In this document: piece by piece, positions 25,598 through 37,385 of the stretch | How positions within the stretch are numbered: the first letter of the stretch is position 1 | Layout: each line of letters begins with the position of its first letter | Assembly: GCA_904063045.1 (NCBI GenBank) | Contig: CAJFCJ010000006.1 | Span: forward strand, 4,976,408-5,040,407 | From: Dimorphilus gyrociliatus | Lineage: Eukaryota > Annelida > Polychaeta > Dinophilidae | Direction of reading: 5' to 3' | Length of the DNA stretch: 64,000 nt | Position numbers and translations under genes: made by a program | Notes under the pieces: model-generated | What the model was told of the DNA's origin: nothing | Database searches by the model: none | Seen by the model: only the letters and a program-made list of their open reading frames with translations

Positions 25598-27700
25598 GGT
25601 GAAAAGTTGAAAGATGTAAACCATCCCAACTTAACGAGATTCATTGGTGCTTGTATCGATCCGGGAAATGTTTGCCTTCTGACGGAATATTGTCAGAAAG
25701 GAAGTTTACTAGTACGTGTAAAAGTACTTTTGTCCTTATTGAACAAATACTAATATCGATGACATAAAAACTACATAGGATTTACTAGGGAATGAAGCAA
25801 TAAAACTCGATTGGATTTTCAAATATTCATTAATGATGGATATAATTAAAGTTAGTAATATGTTTTTGACAATATAACGTACTTTTAATTGCTTTGAACT
25901 GTTGTTATCCACCCTAAAATGAATGGAGAGACTCTGTCGTTTATTATTTAATGTTGATTAAATTACCCCAAGTATTTACTTAAGCTATCTGACGCAATGT
26001 CACGTTTCCGTACCCTTAGGTTGACTGTACTAAACATTGAAGATATCATTAATTAATCAATTTTTTTTTAATTCAGGGAATGATTTATTTACATTCTAGC
26101 CCTATAAAGTTTCACGGACGTCTAAAGTCGTCTAATTGCGTTGTTGATTGTCGATTTATATTGAAGATAACTGATTTTGCTTTGACACCTGAATTTATTT
26201 CCGAAACGTCTGGAACTTCAACATCCGGTCGGTTAAAAGAGTATTAAAGTCTATTAGATATCATAATTATAAAAAGCATAATAAATTTCAACGTTTTTGT
26301 GTCTTTTCCATAGAGTTATGGACTGCACCGGAACTTTTAGAAAATAATGAAAGAAAACCGACTCAGGAAAGTGATGTATACAGCTTTGCGATAATCATGT
26401 ATGAGATAGTAACGCGTATGATGCCTTTTGAGTCATATTCTTTGACTATTGACAATATTATTGAAAAAGTTGGCCTTCGTTCGTATCCACCTTTTCGACC
26501 GTCTCTAGATGAATTTGATTGCTCTATTGGTGTTAAGAATGTTATTAAACACTGTTGGAATGATAATCCCAATTTAAGACCGTCTTTTGGAGATGTCAAA
26601 AAGAATTTATCCAAGCTGAAAGAAGTTCCGAAACATGTTAACATATTAGATAATTTACTTAAAAGGATGGAGCAATACGCAAATGATCTTGAAGAATTAG
26701 TTGAAGAAAGAACGAAGGCGTTTCTGGAGGAAAAAAAGAAATCGGAAGATTTACTTTATAGAGTACTACCTAAATCAGTAGCGGATCAATTAAAAGGCGG
26801 AAATTCAGTTCGACCCGAAACGTTCGATTCCGTGACCATCTTTTTTTCAGACGTAGTAGAATTTACTAAACTATGCTCGGATAGCAGTCCTTTGGAAGTT
26901 GTTAACTTTTTAAATGATTTATACGTTTGTTTTGATGCAATCATAGCTACGTATGACGTATACAAGGTAAGGAAATGTACAATAGCTCGTTTACATAATA
27001 TAAATAGGCCTAGATGTCTATTCGCGGCAGTTAATGTTTTTTTTAATTTCCGGAAAAGGTTGAGACGATAGGTGATGCTTACATGCTAGTTTCTGGCTTA
27101 CCAATTCGAAATGGTGACAAACACGCGGAAGTAATGGGGAGATTATCTATTCATTTAATAAACGTTTTGGATGGTTTCGTAATCCGACATAGGCCTTCCT
27201 TAAAGATTAAAATTAGAATAGGACTGCATTCTGGACCTTGCGTAGCTGGAGTAGTTGGTAAGATAAGCATAAAAAATGAACTATTTATAGATAACAACAA
27301 AAAAAAGTACTTAAAATATTTTCTTTCTTTTTCTATTGAAAAATGATGTATAGGACTAACTATGCCGAGATATTGTCTATTCGGAGATACTGTAAACACA
27401 GCGTCAAGGATGGAAAGTAATGGAGAACGTAGGAAACTTTTAATTTTATCCCTAATGGATTTTAATTGATAGATAAATATGACTTTTTTTTCTTTTATTC
27501 TCCTCCACTTCCTCCTTACCCTCCTCATCACCCTGTTTCATCTTTTTGTCTTCATTTTTACAGCTCAAAAGATTCACGTTAGCGAGAAAACAAGAAACTT
27601 TTTAAAAGATTCCAAAGAGTTTCTACTGAAAGAAAGGGGTACAGTAGAACTAAAAGGAAAAGGAAAAATGACGACTTATTGGTTATGGAGTAAATTATGA
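22305..27700 (+). CDS. Receptor (membrane) guanylyl cyclase
   Basis: A single-pass receptor that makes cGMP, natriuretic-peptide-receptor type. About thirteen short exons run from the ATG at 22305 to the stop at 27700. Order: signal peptide ([12 protein letters not shown]...), ligand-binding ANF-receptor domain (22350-24560; [39 protein letters not shown]), a membrane segment (24690-24765), a kinase-homology domain ([50 protein letters not shown]), a coiled dimerisation helix ([12 protein letters not shown]), and the cyclase domain (26820-27660; [59 protein letters not shown]). The kinase part lacks HRD and DFG, so it is a pseudokinase as in this family. The metal-binding aspartates and guanine-recognition E and C are present. 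One oddity is E in place of G in FSDIVGFT. A CT microsatellite forms the 3' end of one intron. Confidence 0.92.
23061..23083. repeat. TA dinucleotide microsatellite in intron
   Basis: A TA run in the longest intron (about 22665-23345) of the guanylyl cyclase gene. Confidence 0.9.
25562..25594. repeat. CT microsatellite at a 3' splice site
   Basis: About sixteen CT units that end roughly 17 nt before the acceptor AG of the exon beginning LKDVNHPN, so it supplies the polypyrimidine tract. Confidence 0.9.
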
Positions 27701-29100
27701 GATGCTTTTTTGATAAAATAACTAATAAACAATACCGGAAATATCAAGAATGATTATTTTAAATTGTTTTATAAGAATCCTTTGATTCTAAACAAACTCA
27801 TAACAACAAACGACTGACTTAAGCAAAGGTATATTCCTCGTCAGTCTTTGGTATTATTCTTTACATTAGTACACATTCTCTATATCATTTTTGTTTCTAT
27901 TCACGAAGAATGAATAGATGCCACCCCATAGGCCTTTATAATAATAATAATAACTCCCATCTTATGAGTGTATACATTGTTGTTTCTTCTGGGGTTTTTT
28001 TATCCATACTTAAGAGTTTTCACTTAATTTATTAGTTTTCTTTATTATCTAATTTGTTCATATACTCTTTCTTTTCTGTTTTGTTGGCTTTTAATTAGTT
28101 CTAACGATTAGAGTAAACCAGTCTATGGACACGAAATTCTCTAAAGTAAATTGGGTATGTTGAAATATGGGACAATTATAGAAATGATATTTTAGTATAT
28201 ATTGTTAGTATTGGAACAATTGACAAACAACAGTAGATTTTGTTTTTAAATAAATCATATTTAAATACTTTGTCATAATATCAAAAAAATATACATTGTT
28301 ATTAATAAAAGATACATTTATGATGGAAGCATATGATGTAAGCAGTCAAAGACGGAGAGAGAGAGAGAGAGATGTTAATGACAAACTACTGTTTTGTTAG
28401 TTTTTCATTCTTTCCCTTTCACTTTCATATTTAAAGAAAATATTATTACAATTAAACAACATCGGTTATTTGTAAAAGTAAGTGCCGTTGTTCTTGACAA
28501 AATATGCCTTTTATCGCTTTTTTCATTACGTTCGTTGTTTCTTCCTCCTATCGTTTCTTCTTGGAAAATTATATCAATATTTTCCTCTATTTTCCTTCAT
28601 TTTGTACAGTTTTTTTGCGGTAGAATAAACAGAATTTTTAAAGAGCTTTTAAATATACATATATATGTTTACAGTATATACAGAAGAGTTCAATCATGAG
28701 TTGTGTCGCCACATATCGGTCATAAACGTCACTAAAGTACATTGCCAATGAATTTCTAGATATCTCGCTTTTATATTTTTCCTTTCTTTGATATAATAAA
28801 ACTTTCTGTGTTAATCAATAAATGAAATAGACGGACATTTTGAAAAGGCAAATCAATAAGTTTTTATGCGATAACAACAATGAATTTAACAGTAGAGATT
28901 CAAAGGAATAAAAACGTCTGATAATCCATTCCTTTATGTTTTTCAAGTATACCTATTTACGTAACGTTTAACTAATCCTTTATAACTAAGTGGCCACCAT
29001 TTCAACCAATAGTAATTGCATTGAAAATGTGTTTTTAGTAGAAGAAGGCAGGAAAGATATAGAAAAAAGAAAGGGAGAGAGAGAGAGAGAGGACGAGAAA
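27701..29100. other. Intergenic, AT-rich
   Basis: About 1.4 kb between two plus-strand genes. There are GA runs at 28358-28373 and 29073-29092 and scattered T-rich tracts. Open frames at 28394-28699 and 28943-29188 are low in complexity and have no family motif. It should hold the cyclase 3' UTR and the lysozyme-like promoter. Confidence 0.45.
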
Positions 29101-29701
29101 ATGATAAAACCCATATTCTTTTACTGCAGTCTTCCAAGTCTTTTGATTTTGATATTCGTATTGAATGTGAATGCAGTGACTCTTTCAAGATGTGATTTCT
29201 ACAAACTCATCATTTCAAGAACTTTTAGAGAATTCGAAAGCCATGCTTCCGATTGTAAGTATTAAATATGTAAATAGAAATAGATAGGAATATCTTTTTA
29301 TCTTTAATAACAAAAAAGGAAAATAAGAAATTTCTTAATTAACTTAAAAGGGACTTGCTTAGTTCAACATGCCTCTAGCTACAATACTGAATCTGTAAAG
29401 GAAAAGGGAGATGAAACTTACTATGGCTTGTTTCAAATTCCCAGATCGCAGTGTCAAACATGGTTTTCTAGGCCAAATAAGACGGAGCTTGAAAATAAAA
29501 AATGCACAACTAAATGTCATTGTTAGTATTCAAACGAAATAAGAAATAATTGCTTTTTCTTTAATGTTGTCAAATATTTTCATAACAGATTTAACAGATA
29601 GTAGCATTGTAGACGATTTTGATTGCGCAATGACTTTATTTAAAGAATCTGGTTTCGATTTTTGGTGAGTAAAGTAGTTATTTTCTATGTTGCCACCAAG
29701 T

Positions 29702-29734
<33 letters not shown>

Positions 29735-29939
29735 GTCTTCTCTCTTTTTCTTTCTTGCTCTTATTCTCTCTCTCTCTTAAACACATACATACACACGCTC
29801 TGCCTTTTAATGAAACTTCCTTTTTCGTATAATGTATGTAATATACATAACCTTTCTGTTATTTATATCTTACAGGCCTATTCATAAAAGTAAATGCGAA
29901 GGCAAAAACTTGAATTCGTACACCTCAAATTGCTGGTGA
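29101..29939 (+). CDS. Secreted c-type lysozyme-fold protein lacking catalytic acids
   Basis: Four exons (29101-29270, about 29352-29523, 29589-29664 and about 29876-29939) join in phase to about 160 residues. A signal peptide (IFFYCSLPSLLILIFVLNVNA) precedes a mature domain with eight cysteines in the c-type lysozyme/lactalbumin order: SRCDF, WTCLVQH, SQCQ, KKCTTKC, FDCAM, KSKC, SNCW. The signature WxCLVxHxSSYNT...YGLFQIP is clear. However, the catalytic glutamate (Glu35 in hen lysozyme, FES/HES) is alanine (QHASSYN), and the catalytic aspartate (Asp52, STDYG) is tyrosine (ETYYG). Reading frame, splice sites and disulfides are intact, so it is not a decayed copy. By family knowledge it should not cut peptidoglycan; it may bind glycans or regulate another enzyme, as alpha-lactalbumin does. 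Function is unknown. Confidence 0.88.
29701..29727. repeat. CT microsatellite in intron
   Basis: A CT run in the third intron of the lysozyme-like gene; this intron also holds a second CT/CA-rich patch at 29764-29795. Confidence 0.85.
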
Positions 29940-30945
29940 AAGATTAAACGGAGTAAATTTGAAGAATAAATGATTTTTAATAATATCTGTATTTACATTT
30001 AAACATGATATCTGTTTGTCACTCAGAAGGTAATAAACGTCTTTTTCTTATTAATTAATCTTACTATGATTCAGGGAAAAAGGTAGTGGGAGAGAGTAGG
30101 ATTGGATATAAGTACATTTATAAACCACAAGAAACTATCAAAAGGTAAAGAGAGGAAAGAATCCAAATTCTTTCGAAGAGAAAGAATAAAAAAAATGAAA
30201 GATAGAGAGAAAAAGCCTCTGGAGAAGGATAAGAAAAATAACAAATAATTAGTTTTCATTTGACTATAACAAACCAGTTTAGTCGTGATTATTTAAACTT
30301 AACGAGATGCAGAGGGAATTAATGCTACGTAGATAGAAAATTAGGGCCGTTTAATATATTTACAATCGTTAGATGGCGCAACTTTCAATTCAAAATCGAA
30401 TAATCTATATTTATATACTCACTTACATTGCATCGTAATATAGTCGGCAAACATTTCCCATTACCCTCCTTCTGGTTTGTCTTTGTTGTCTCTCGACCAA
30501 TATTTATTAAAGCAATTCTGTGAAATACGGTCGTTTATTCTGTAGTATGTAAGCAATGATTATAACAAAACTAGACATATTGTCGGAGATGGTGCAAATA
30601 GTCCAAACAGATAACGTATAAGAAAAAATAAAAGAATAACCGAAAACAAGTAACTCTATTTCATAGAAGAAAATGTTACGGGGGTGGAGGCATAATTAAA
30701 TAGAATTACTCCTGCTAACATTGTACTTCATATAAACATCAAATTAGGATACTGTCACGTATTCCAACTCTTTTTTTATTATTATTACTTTCAACCATTC
30801 ACAGTTTACTCTTCCCTTTCGGAATAGATAATAAAGATTTTTATTAAAAAAAAGATATACTTTCACCAACTTTTTTCTTGATGGATAAATCGAATTGGAA
30901 TAGAAACTTTCTCTATTTCTTTTTTCCTTCTTGTTCCTCGTCCCA

Positions 30946-30977
<32 letters not shown>

Positions 30978-31262
30978 GTCTCTCGCTTTCATATCAGAAT
31001 AATTGAGTTATTAAGGTTTCGTCAAGAAGTAAAAAAGCAAAAAAAAGAAAAATAAAATACGAACTTAAAACTTTTCCATTTTTTTTCTATTAACAGTTAA
31101 AAGATTTCTATATCTGATTGCAAAATTAGTTAAGGTTTTCTTTTTAAAAAAAAAGCAAAGAGCCGAAATACTACGCCCTCTTTTGGTGTTTGCACACAAT
31201 TATTTAACGAATGTCAGGACAGGTAATATGTTTACTTGATAATTGTTTCGGGAAGAAATTCG

Positions 31263-31302
<40 letters not shown>

Positions 31303-32149
31303 ATTTCTCTAGTTTCTCATTATTCTAGCTCTGTCGAAAAACCCTCTTGAACCCGATCCTATCCTATCAGAGAGAGCCTGAAAAAGGACTCCTTTAAACG
31401 ATCGAGTTAAAAGATTCTATTTCGTCCTTCTTTACACTTTTCCCTTAACTCGTTATTAAATAAACTGGTATTTCAACAAATAATTGCTCCATATACTAAT
31501 ATACAATATATATAAATTATTAGATATATATATATATATCTACTGTTTATATCTATTATATAATAGGTACATTGTTTTAAAAAACAAAACAATATTGAAG
31601 GGCGAATTCTCGTCTTTTTTTCATTTCCCCAGCGTTATCTAACCTAAATAAAAATTGGGAAAGAGGAGACCATATTTCCTGTTAATTATACAAAAAATAC
31701 GTAATGGAAATATGAGTTTCATTGTCTCTTTTTCTATTCTATTCCTTTTACTACTAGTCTTGCTACTCCTCTCCTTCCTCTCCTCCTTTCCCTCATCCTT
31801 CATTTCACTTGTTCTTCTGGAAAACTCTAGATAAAAAGAAAGAAGCAAATGTAGCGTGTGGACAAATAAAAAAAAATAGAAAACCGATAGAATATTATAC
31901 AAGTAACAGATGTATGCTACGAGAAACGGGTTTATTCGATATCCAAAATATGTGTTAATACATATTCATAAACTAATATTAAATTTCAATACCGTGCATG
32001 ACATTGAGCACTTGTAAAGCGTGAGACAGCTGCTAAAATGTCTGAATACTTTAATACATTTATAGAGTGCGTAAATAAGTTTTGTACAACTGTGACAGGA
32101 TTAAACTTTTTTGAGGTAAAAAGAAGGAAATCAGCAAAAGAAACAGAAT
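29940..32149. other. Long non-coding stretch with simple repeats
   Basis: About 2.2 kb between two plus-strand genes. It contains CT runs (30957-30977, 31268-31299), TA runs (31523-31540) and A/T-rich filler. Minus-strand frames at 30744-30992 and 31639-31902 are repeat-driven or hydrophobic noise. I see no exon, RNA gene or transposon. Confidence 0.45.
31268..31299. repeat. CT dinucleotide microsatellite
   Basis: About sixteen CT units in intergenic DNA. Confidence 0.9.
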
Positions 32150-32808
32150 ATGACCATGTTTAATTATTCTCTTTTTATGATTCTAATCTCTTTGATTGGG
32201 GTCAGTTATGCTTCCATTTTATCGGAAGATGATATCGTTAAACTAATCGGTAGACCGGGAAAACCTTTAGATGTTTCTTACGGAGAACATTCTGTTGTTC
32301 CTGGAGAGACGCTTGAAATATCAAAGACGCAGAATGAGCCAAATATCGAAATTGGTATCTACAAATATATATTATTTTCTTTTTGTTGCCAAATCATTGA
32401 AACTAAATATAAAATCTCTCTATTGACCATTGTGATATATTTTTTTTATGAAATTGAATAGGTGAGGACGATGACTGCTATCGTACTCTTGTCATGTTTG
32501 ACCCTGACGCTCCATCGGCTACACTCCCAATTATGGCGCAATTTAGACATTGGCTAGTTGTGAATATTAAAGGATCAGATATGAATAGTGGAGATACTAA
32601 AGTTACATATATGGGCCCGTCTCCGCCAAAAGGAACCGGACCTCATAGATATATCTTCGCAGTGTACAAGCAAAACGATTGCAAGAGAACTGACTTTTCG
32701 AACATAAATAAAGCAAGACCTAAAACTTCTGTAGCTAAATTGATAGCTGATTATAATTTAAACTCATCACCAGAATCAGCAAACGTATTCTTTGCCGAAA
32801 AAAAATAA
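32150..32808 (+). CDS. Secreted phosphatidylethanolamine-binding protein (PEBP/OV-16-like)
   Basis: Two exons (32150-about 32353 and about 32461-32808) encode about 185 residues. An N-terminal signal peptide (YSLFMILISLIGVSYAS) makes this an exported PEBP, unlike cytosolic RKIP. The ligand-pocket signatures are intact: MFDPDAPSA (conserved region 1), FRHWLVVNIKG, and GPSPPKGTGPHRYIFAVYKQ (conserved region 2). PEBPs bind phosphate head groups or act as kinase or protease modulators; the secreted branch is known from nematodes, insects and annelids but its role is unclear. The start may be Met1 or Met3 (MTM). AATAAA-like polyadenylation signals occur at about 32908-32920. The single intron is about 107 nt. 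Confidence 0.92.
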
Positions 32809-33548
32809 TTACATAAGATGAAATACAGCAAAGTTTGACAAATGACAAATTATCTATTGTTTATCTTTTCATATCCAAAATATTATTATAGAAAGATGTA
32901 TAAGTATAAATAAATAAATTGTATAAATGATATATATATTGTTTATGCATATATATATATATTCACAATATTAAAAGAGTTCAGAATTATTATTATTTTT
33001 TGGTCTATATCAACACAATTATCCAAGTTCGAGATTTATTTTTGATTTTTTCAATATTTTTTGTTTTTCTTTAAACGGTCATTGAGAAACGTATTGTGAT
33101 ATGCGAATGGTAAGTAGGAACAACAATGCTACGAAAAAAATATCTGGCACTAAAAACATTCACTTTTCGAAAAAATAAATGAAAAAAAAGCATTTATAAA
33201 AAAAAAGAAGATAAAAAAAAAGAAAAATAACCACTTTTCCCGTTTAAAAAAATTATATATATACACATATATATGTATATATATATATATATATATTATA
33301 TAATATATATACATACATACAGTAAGTATTGTCTTTTTTTTTAAATTTATTTAAGTAATAAACTACTTGGATGTTAAATTTTGTTTTTTTAACATTTTTT
33401 GTTTTTTTTTATAACTATTTGCTGTTTTATCTAATTTTAAATTAATTTTTAAGAGAGTTTATTTTTTGGTATGATTGATTCTTCTTCTTCTTCCTTCTTT
33501 TCTTTTCTTTTTTTTTTTTTACAAGTATAAAAAACAAGATTGTCTTAT
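32809..33548. other. Convergent 3' region, AT-rich repeats
   Basis: About 740 bases between the ends of PEBP (+) and the TPR-RRM gene (-). It holds TA runs (32930-32960, 33255-33310) and long A and T tracts (33180-33235, 33500-33520). It is probably both 3' UTRs; nothing coding is seen. Confidence 0.5.
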
Positions 33549-35926
33549 TTTTTCCCATTAGCAGACAGATGCCAACCTTGCAAATCTATACTCTTATTAG
33601 CTTTAATATGTTTAAATTTACAATCAGCACCAAATTTACACCCAGTAGTTCTCCAAAAGTAGCATTCATTACCATTCACAGGACCTTTTTCAATATGTTC
33701 TTGATATCTTTTAGATTGAATGATTATTTAATTATAAATTAAAATTTTAATTAACAGTTAAAATAAGATAAGTAATTATTTATTTATTTATCTGAAACAC
33801 TACCTGTGACTATCAACGTTATTTGGCCATTTTAATAATAATCTCATTGGTCCACATTGTACCCCCTTTGAAAATAAAGGAGAATATATGTATTTGTTAA
33901 TTAATTACCTTATTAATATATAATTTATATATATACCTGATAACTACTCATCGCTTTTGCCGCTTGTTCGGGAGTTTGATAATTTACAAACATATAAAAT
34001 TTTTCAGTTGTTCTATAATGACTTATAACGGTTCCGCATCTAAAATATCAAAGTAAAATATAGATAATTAGTGTCCTTTGATAAATACGTTTTCCGTAGT
34101 TTCCACTATTAAAGATAAATTAAAAGGAAGAAAGCAAGGATATGAAAGAAACTCACTTTCCGAACATTTCTAATAATTCATCAGTATCTACCTCCTGTGC
34201 AACATTACCGATCCACAGATTTGTTGCTCTTAGTGGATTTGTTGGACTGTTTAATAGGAGAGTAAAATTACATAAGTATTTAAGAAAAAAAAGAAACTTA
34301 TAAAAGAAATAAAAGAAAACAAGGATTATTTTACACTTACTCTTTTAATAATTGATCTTTATTTGTTGTGGTATATGGAACGTTTGAAGGTTGAACTTCA
34401 CCGTTTGTAACAGGCTTTTTCAAGCCTTCACAAGGCGGCTTCACGTTATTTTTGTTTGTGTCATTAACTGGTTTTGAGTTTTTTTGTAGTTTATCACTAT
34501 TAGTACAGGCTATCACTTCAGCCATTGTTTTCCTCTTTGGGGCATTTATATTATCATTGACCATTTCGTTTAAGTCATCTAGGACATTAAAATTAGGAGT
34601 AGTATTTCTATATATAGAATAGTCTGTACCAAATAATGTTTTACTACTCCAAAGATTATGTATATTATATGAATTATTCTCGGTGCCGTTATTTGTATTT
34701 TTTGGTGAATTTTGATCCTCAGGATCGAAGAAATTATTGGCCCAGCCATTTTGACTTGAACCATTTGTATTCCAAATATTATCGGTTAAAATACTCGGGG
34801 ATTCAACAGAGTTCCGACCAGACTCTTCTGTTGTATCTTTAAAATATCTTGAAGTTTCGTTAGATTGAATTGTTGTTTTCTTAGGTTCTTGAACTTTTGA
34901 GGAAAAAATGAATTTTCATGCAAATAATGAAAAATATAACAAACTTTTTTCTTGTATTAAATGAGCAGCAGCATTAACGTCGTTTGTTTTATTCAAAGCT
35001 CTCTCTGATATATCTTTATCATAACCCATTTCCTAAATTGATTGATTATTTCTCTTTATATACATGACTACTATGAAAAATTCTTCCGTTTTCGATTTAC
35101 CTGTAATTGAACTAATTGTACATCGTATAATTCAGCATCTCCTTCCATTGAATTAGGATCTAATTCCAAATGTTTTCTATAGCAGGATACCGCCTCTTCG
35201 TATCTCTATTTCATTAAATTTACAAAACAATCAGTAGACGTTTACTAGAAAATTATTATTTTACTTTTAAGCCGGTTAGCGCTCTAGCTTTACGATAGTA
35301 ACCCTTCTCCCATCGTTCGTTTAATGTCAAGGCTTTTTCGGCATCCGCATAAGCTCTATTGTTTCCAATAAGAAATAAAAACAATTAAAAAAAGGAGTAA
35401 AAGAAAAAAATCTTACTCTTCATATAATCCCAAACGTTCATAACAAAAAGATCGATGTCCATATAATCTAAAAATAACAAATTACAATAACAAATAAGTT
35501 TTTTTTTTAAAAAAAAATATGAAAAATATTTATTTATATTTTTCACGTTTAATATTAATTCTATATGAATTTATAGATAAAATAATATTACAAAGCTGAT
35601 TGAAAAATTATCCTTTACCTGCAATCTCTATCGTATAAGTTAATAGCTTCTTTAAATAAATTAATAGCTTCTTCAAAATTCTGTTCTTTTTCTGCTAGTA
35701 AGTATCCTTTACCTAAAATATTCAGAAAAAAACAATTAGGTTTTTTAAGAAGATACAAGAAAGAATATAAATAAAATAGAGAAAAAGAATCAATATATAC
35801 TAGCTAATATTTGAGCTCTCTCTTCTCTAGTTTTTTCATTATCTCCATCATTTGTCTGTGAGTGTAAAAAAAACAATAAATTAGTACAGCAAGAAAACAA
35901 GTGCAAATATAGCAAATATGTATACA

Positions 35927-35961
<35 letters not shown>

Positions 35962-36602
35962 ATCTACATTATTATTATATTAAACAATAATATAAACTTA
36001 ATATTATAATCTTTTCTTACGTTACTAGATTTCACTGAGTGATTGGAATTTGTTTTGTTTATACTTGTAGAAGATGATTTTGAATTATTTAACGAATGTT
36101 TTGCTTGCTCTTTCTGAACTTTCTTTTTTCGTTTACTTGATTGCATAACAAAAGCAGAATTATCAATCAGTTTATCACAGTCGCTTGAGCTGTAAATTGA
36201 TTAAATTATATATAAATAATTCATAAAATTCACCTAAATAGTTATATACCTATCATTTTTATCGTCATCATTTTCCTCGTTAGTTATATCATCCTTAATG
36301 AGACCTTCTTCACTGTCACTATCATTTTTATACTGATCGTTAATTTTGATATTTTCCTTAGAATTATGTTTCTCTTTTTTCTTTTCCCTCTGCTTCTTTT
36401 TTCTTTCTTTTTTCTTGAGAGCTTTTTGTTTTTCGCGACCTGTTATAACCGGCCAGATAGTAATAAAGTCATTTGTCGATATTGAAAGAGCTATACCTTC
36501 TTGCGTAATTAGTTCCATCATAGCTTTGTCAGCTTCCATTTCCTTTTCTAGTTCTTTTTCTACAGACGACGTAATAAGATACTCAGATAGAAAATGATTC
36601 AT
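33549..36602 (-). CDS. TPR-UBA-RRM-CCCH zinc-finger protein (TTC31-like)
   Basis: About thirteen small exons, ATG at 36602. Order of parts: an N-terminal helix and a very basic stretch (REKQKALKKKERKKKQREKKK, 36360-36440); an acidic/serine linker; TPR-type helices from four exons (35275-35720: NFEEAINLFKEAINLY, LYGHRSFCYERLGLYEE, AYADAEKALTLNERWEKGYYRKA, RYEEAVSCYRKHLELDP); a UBA-like segment (MGYDKDISERALNKTNDVNAA, about 34960-35035); a long N/S/T-rich linker; an RRM (TNLWIGNV at about 34210; EKFYMFVNYQTPEQAAKAM at about 33985); and a C-terminal CCCH finger (C-x7-C-x5-C-x3-H in ECYFWRTTGCKFGADCKFKH). The TPR part and basic N-terminus recall TTC31. It probably links RNA binding with ubiquitin or chaperone-type partners; the role is unknown. 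Phase was followed by eye through all exons. Confidence 0.75.
35930..35958. repeat. TA dinucleotide microsatellite in intron
   Basis: A TA run in an intron of the TPR-RRM gene. Confidence 0.85.
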
Positions 36603-36827
36603 TCAATTCCATTAAAGTTATTTTTATTTCCCTTTCACAATTCGAAATATTACATAATTAATAATTGTTTTTACTATACATTGTTTCAAGTAGGATATAA
36701 AACAAGTTTATAATTTCAATTTTAAAATAGTTACGTTCATCCCCGGAAACTAATAGTAGTTGTCATTATCGAGCCTATGAGAGGTAATTACCTACCTACG
36801 AAAATCTTTTACATTTCAATAGATTGA

Positions 36828-37385
36828 TTACATACCTGGAATTGAGAATGCCAAACTTTTGTAGTTAACATCTTCACAACGATCGCATCTGCAGCCTTTT
36901 TTGCTCTCCCAATTTTTTAGAGCTGAGAAATAAGATACCTTATTTTTAATTTCAGATTTAAATTGTAAATAAATATTACATTCACAAGCCTTTTTTAATG
37001 TTTTTGTGTTATCGTCCTTCAAATTATTACTACTTGCTTTATGTAATGTATCTTGGGCGGTTTGAAGAGCATTATATATCTGTAAATTCATGCAACAAAC
37101 CTAAAACATGGTTCTTTCGAAAATCGATGAATAGCTACTCACAAACTCTGATTCAGATGAATTATTGTGAAACACAGGATACCAGCAACGTCGTAAATAG
37201 TTATATTTTTTTTCAACAGTATTTTTGTTGTATTCTGTGAACGTAACAATGAAGATGAGCGAACAATTTACAAATTGAGCGATAATTAAATAAGTTCCGT
37301 GAAAGAATTGCTAGTTAATACCTTCGGGTACACTTAACAATTCACGAGAATATTTAATATTATCATTTAAAGTTTTCCGGTTCAT
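36828..37385 (-). CDS. Small cysteine-containing protein, function unknown
   Basis: Three exons join in phase: 37322-37385 (ATG at 37385), 37143-37234 and 36828-about 37080, giving about 135 residues. The donors (GTATTAA, GTGAGT) and acceptors (CACAG, TACAG) are good, which is the main evidence for a real gene. The protein is soluble, with no signal peptide or membrane segment. It has an aromatic/basic block (KKYNYLRRCWYPVF), a helix (IYNALQTAQDTLHKA), a CEC pair, and near the C-terminus KNWESKKGCRCDRCE, a tight CxCxxC that could bind metal with the earlier CEC. It ends SIPGM-stop. The stop overlaps a perfect donor (CAG/GTATGT), so a longer spliced form is possible, but the nearest downstream exon (the start of the TPR-RRM gene) does not fit in phase. 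I do not recognise the family. Confidence 0.6.

Noticed and set aside
26097-26400. Loss of HRD and DFG in the receptor cyclase as gene decay
   Set aside because: The kinase-homology domain of membrane guanylyl cyclases is normally a pseudokinase with HG..LKSSNC and altered DFG, so this is expected.
29101-29939. Lysozyme-like gene as a pseudogene
   Set aside because: The frame, signal peptide, all eight cysteines and three introns are intact; only the catalytic acids are changed.
36600-37385. Joining the small cysteine protein to the TPR-RRM gene as one transcript
   Set aside because: The donor after SIPG is phase 1, while the next candidate acceptor would need another phase, and the TPR-RRM frame has a stop directly before its ATG.
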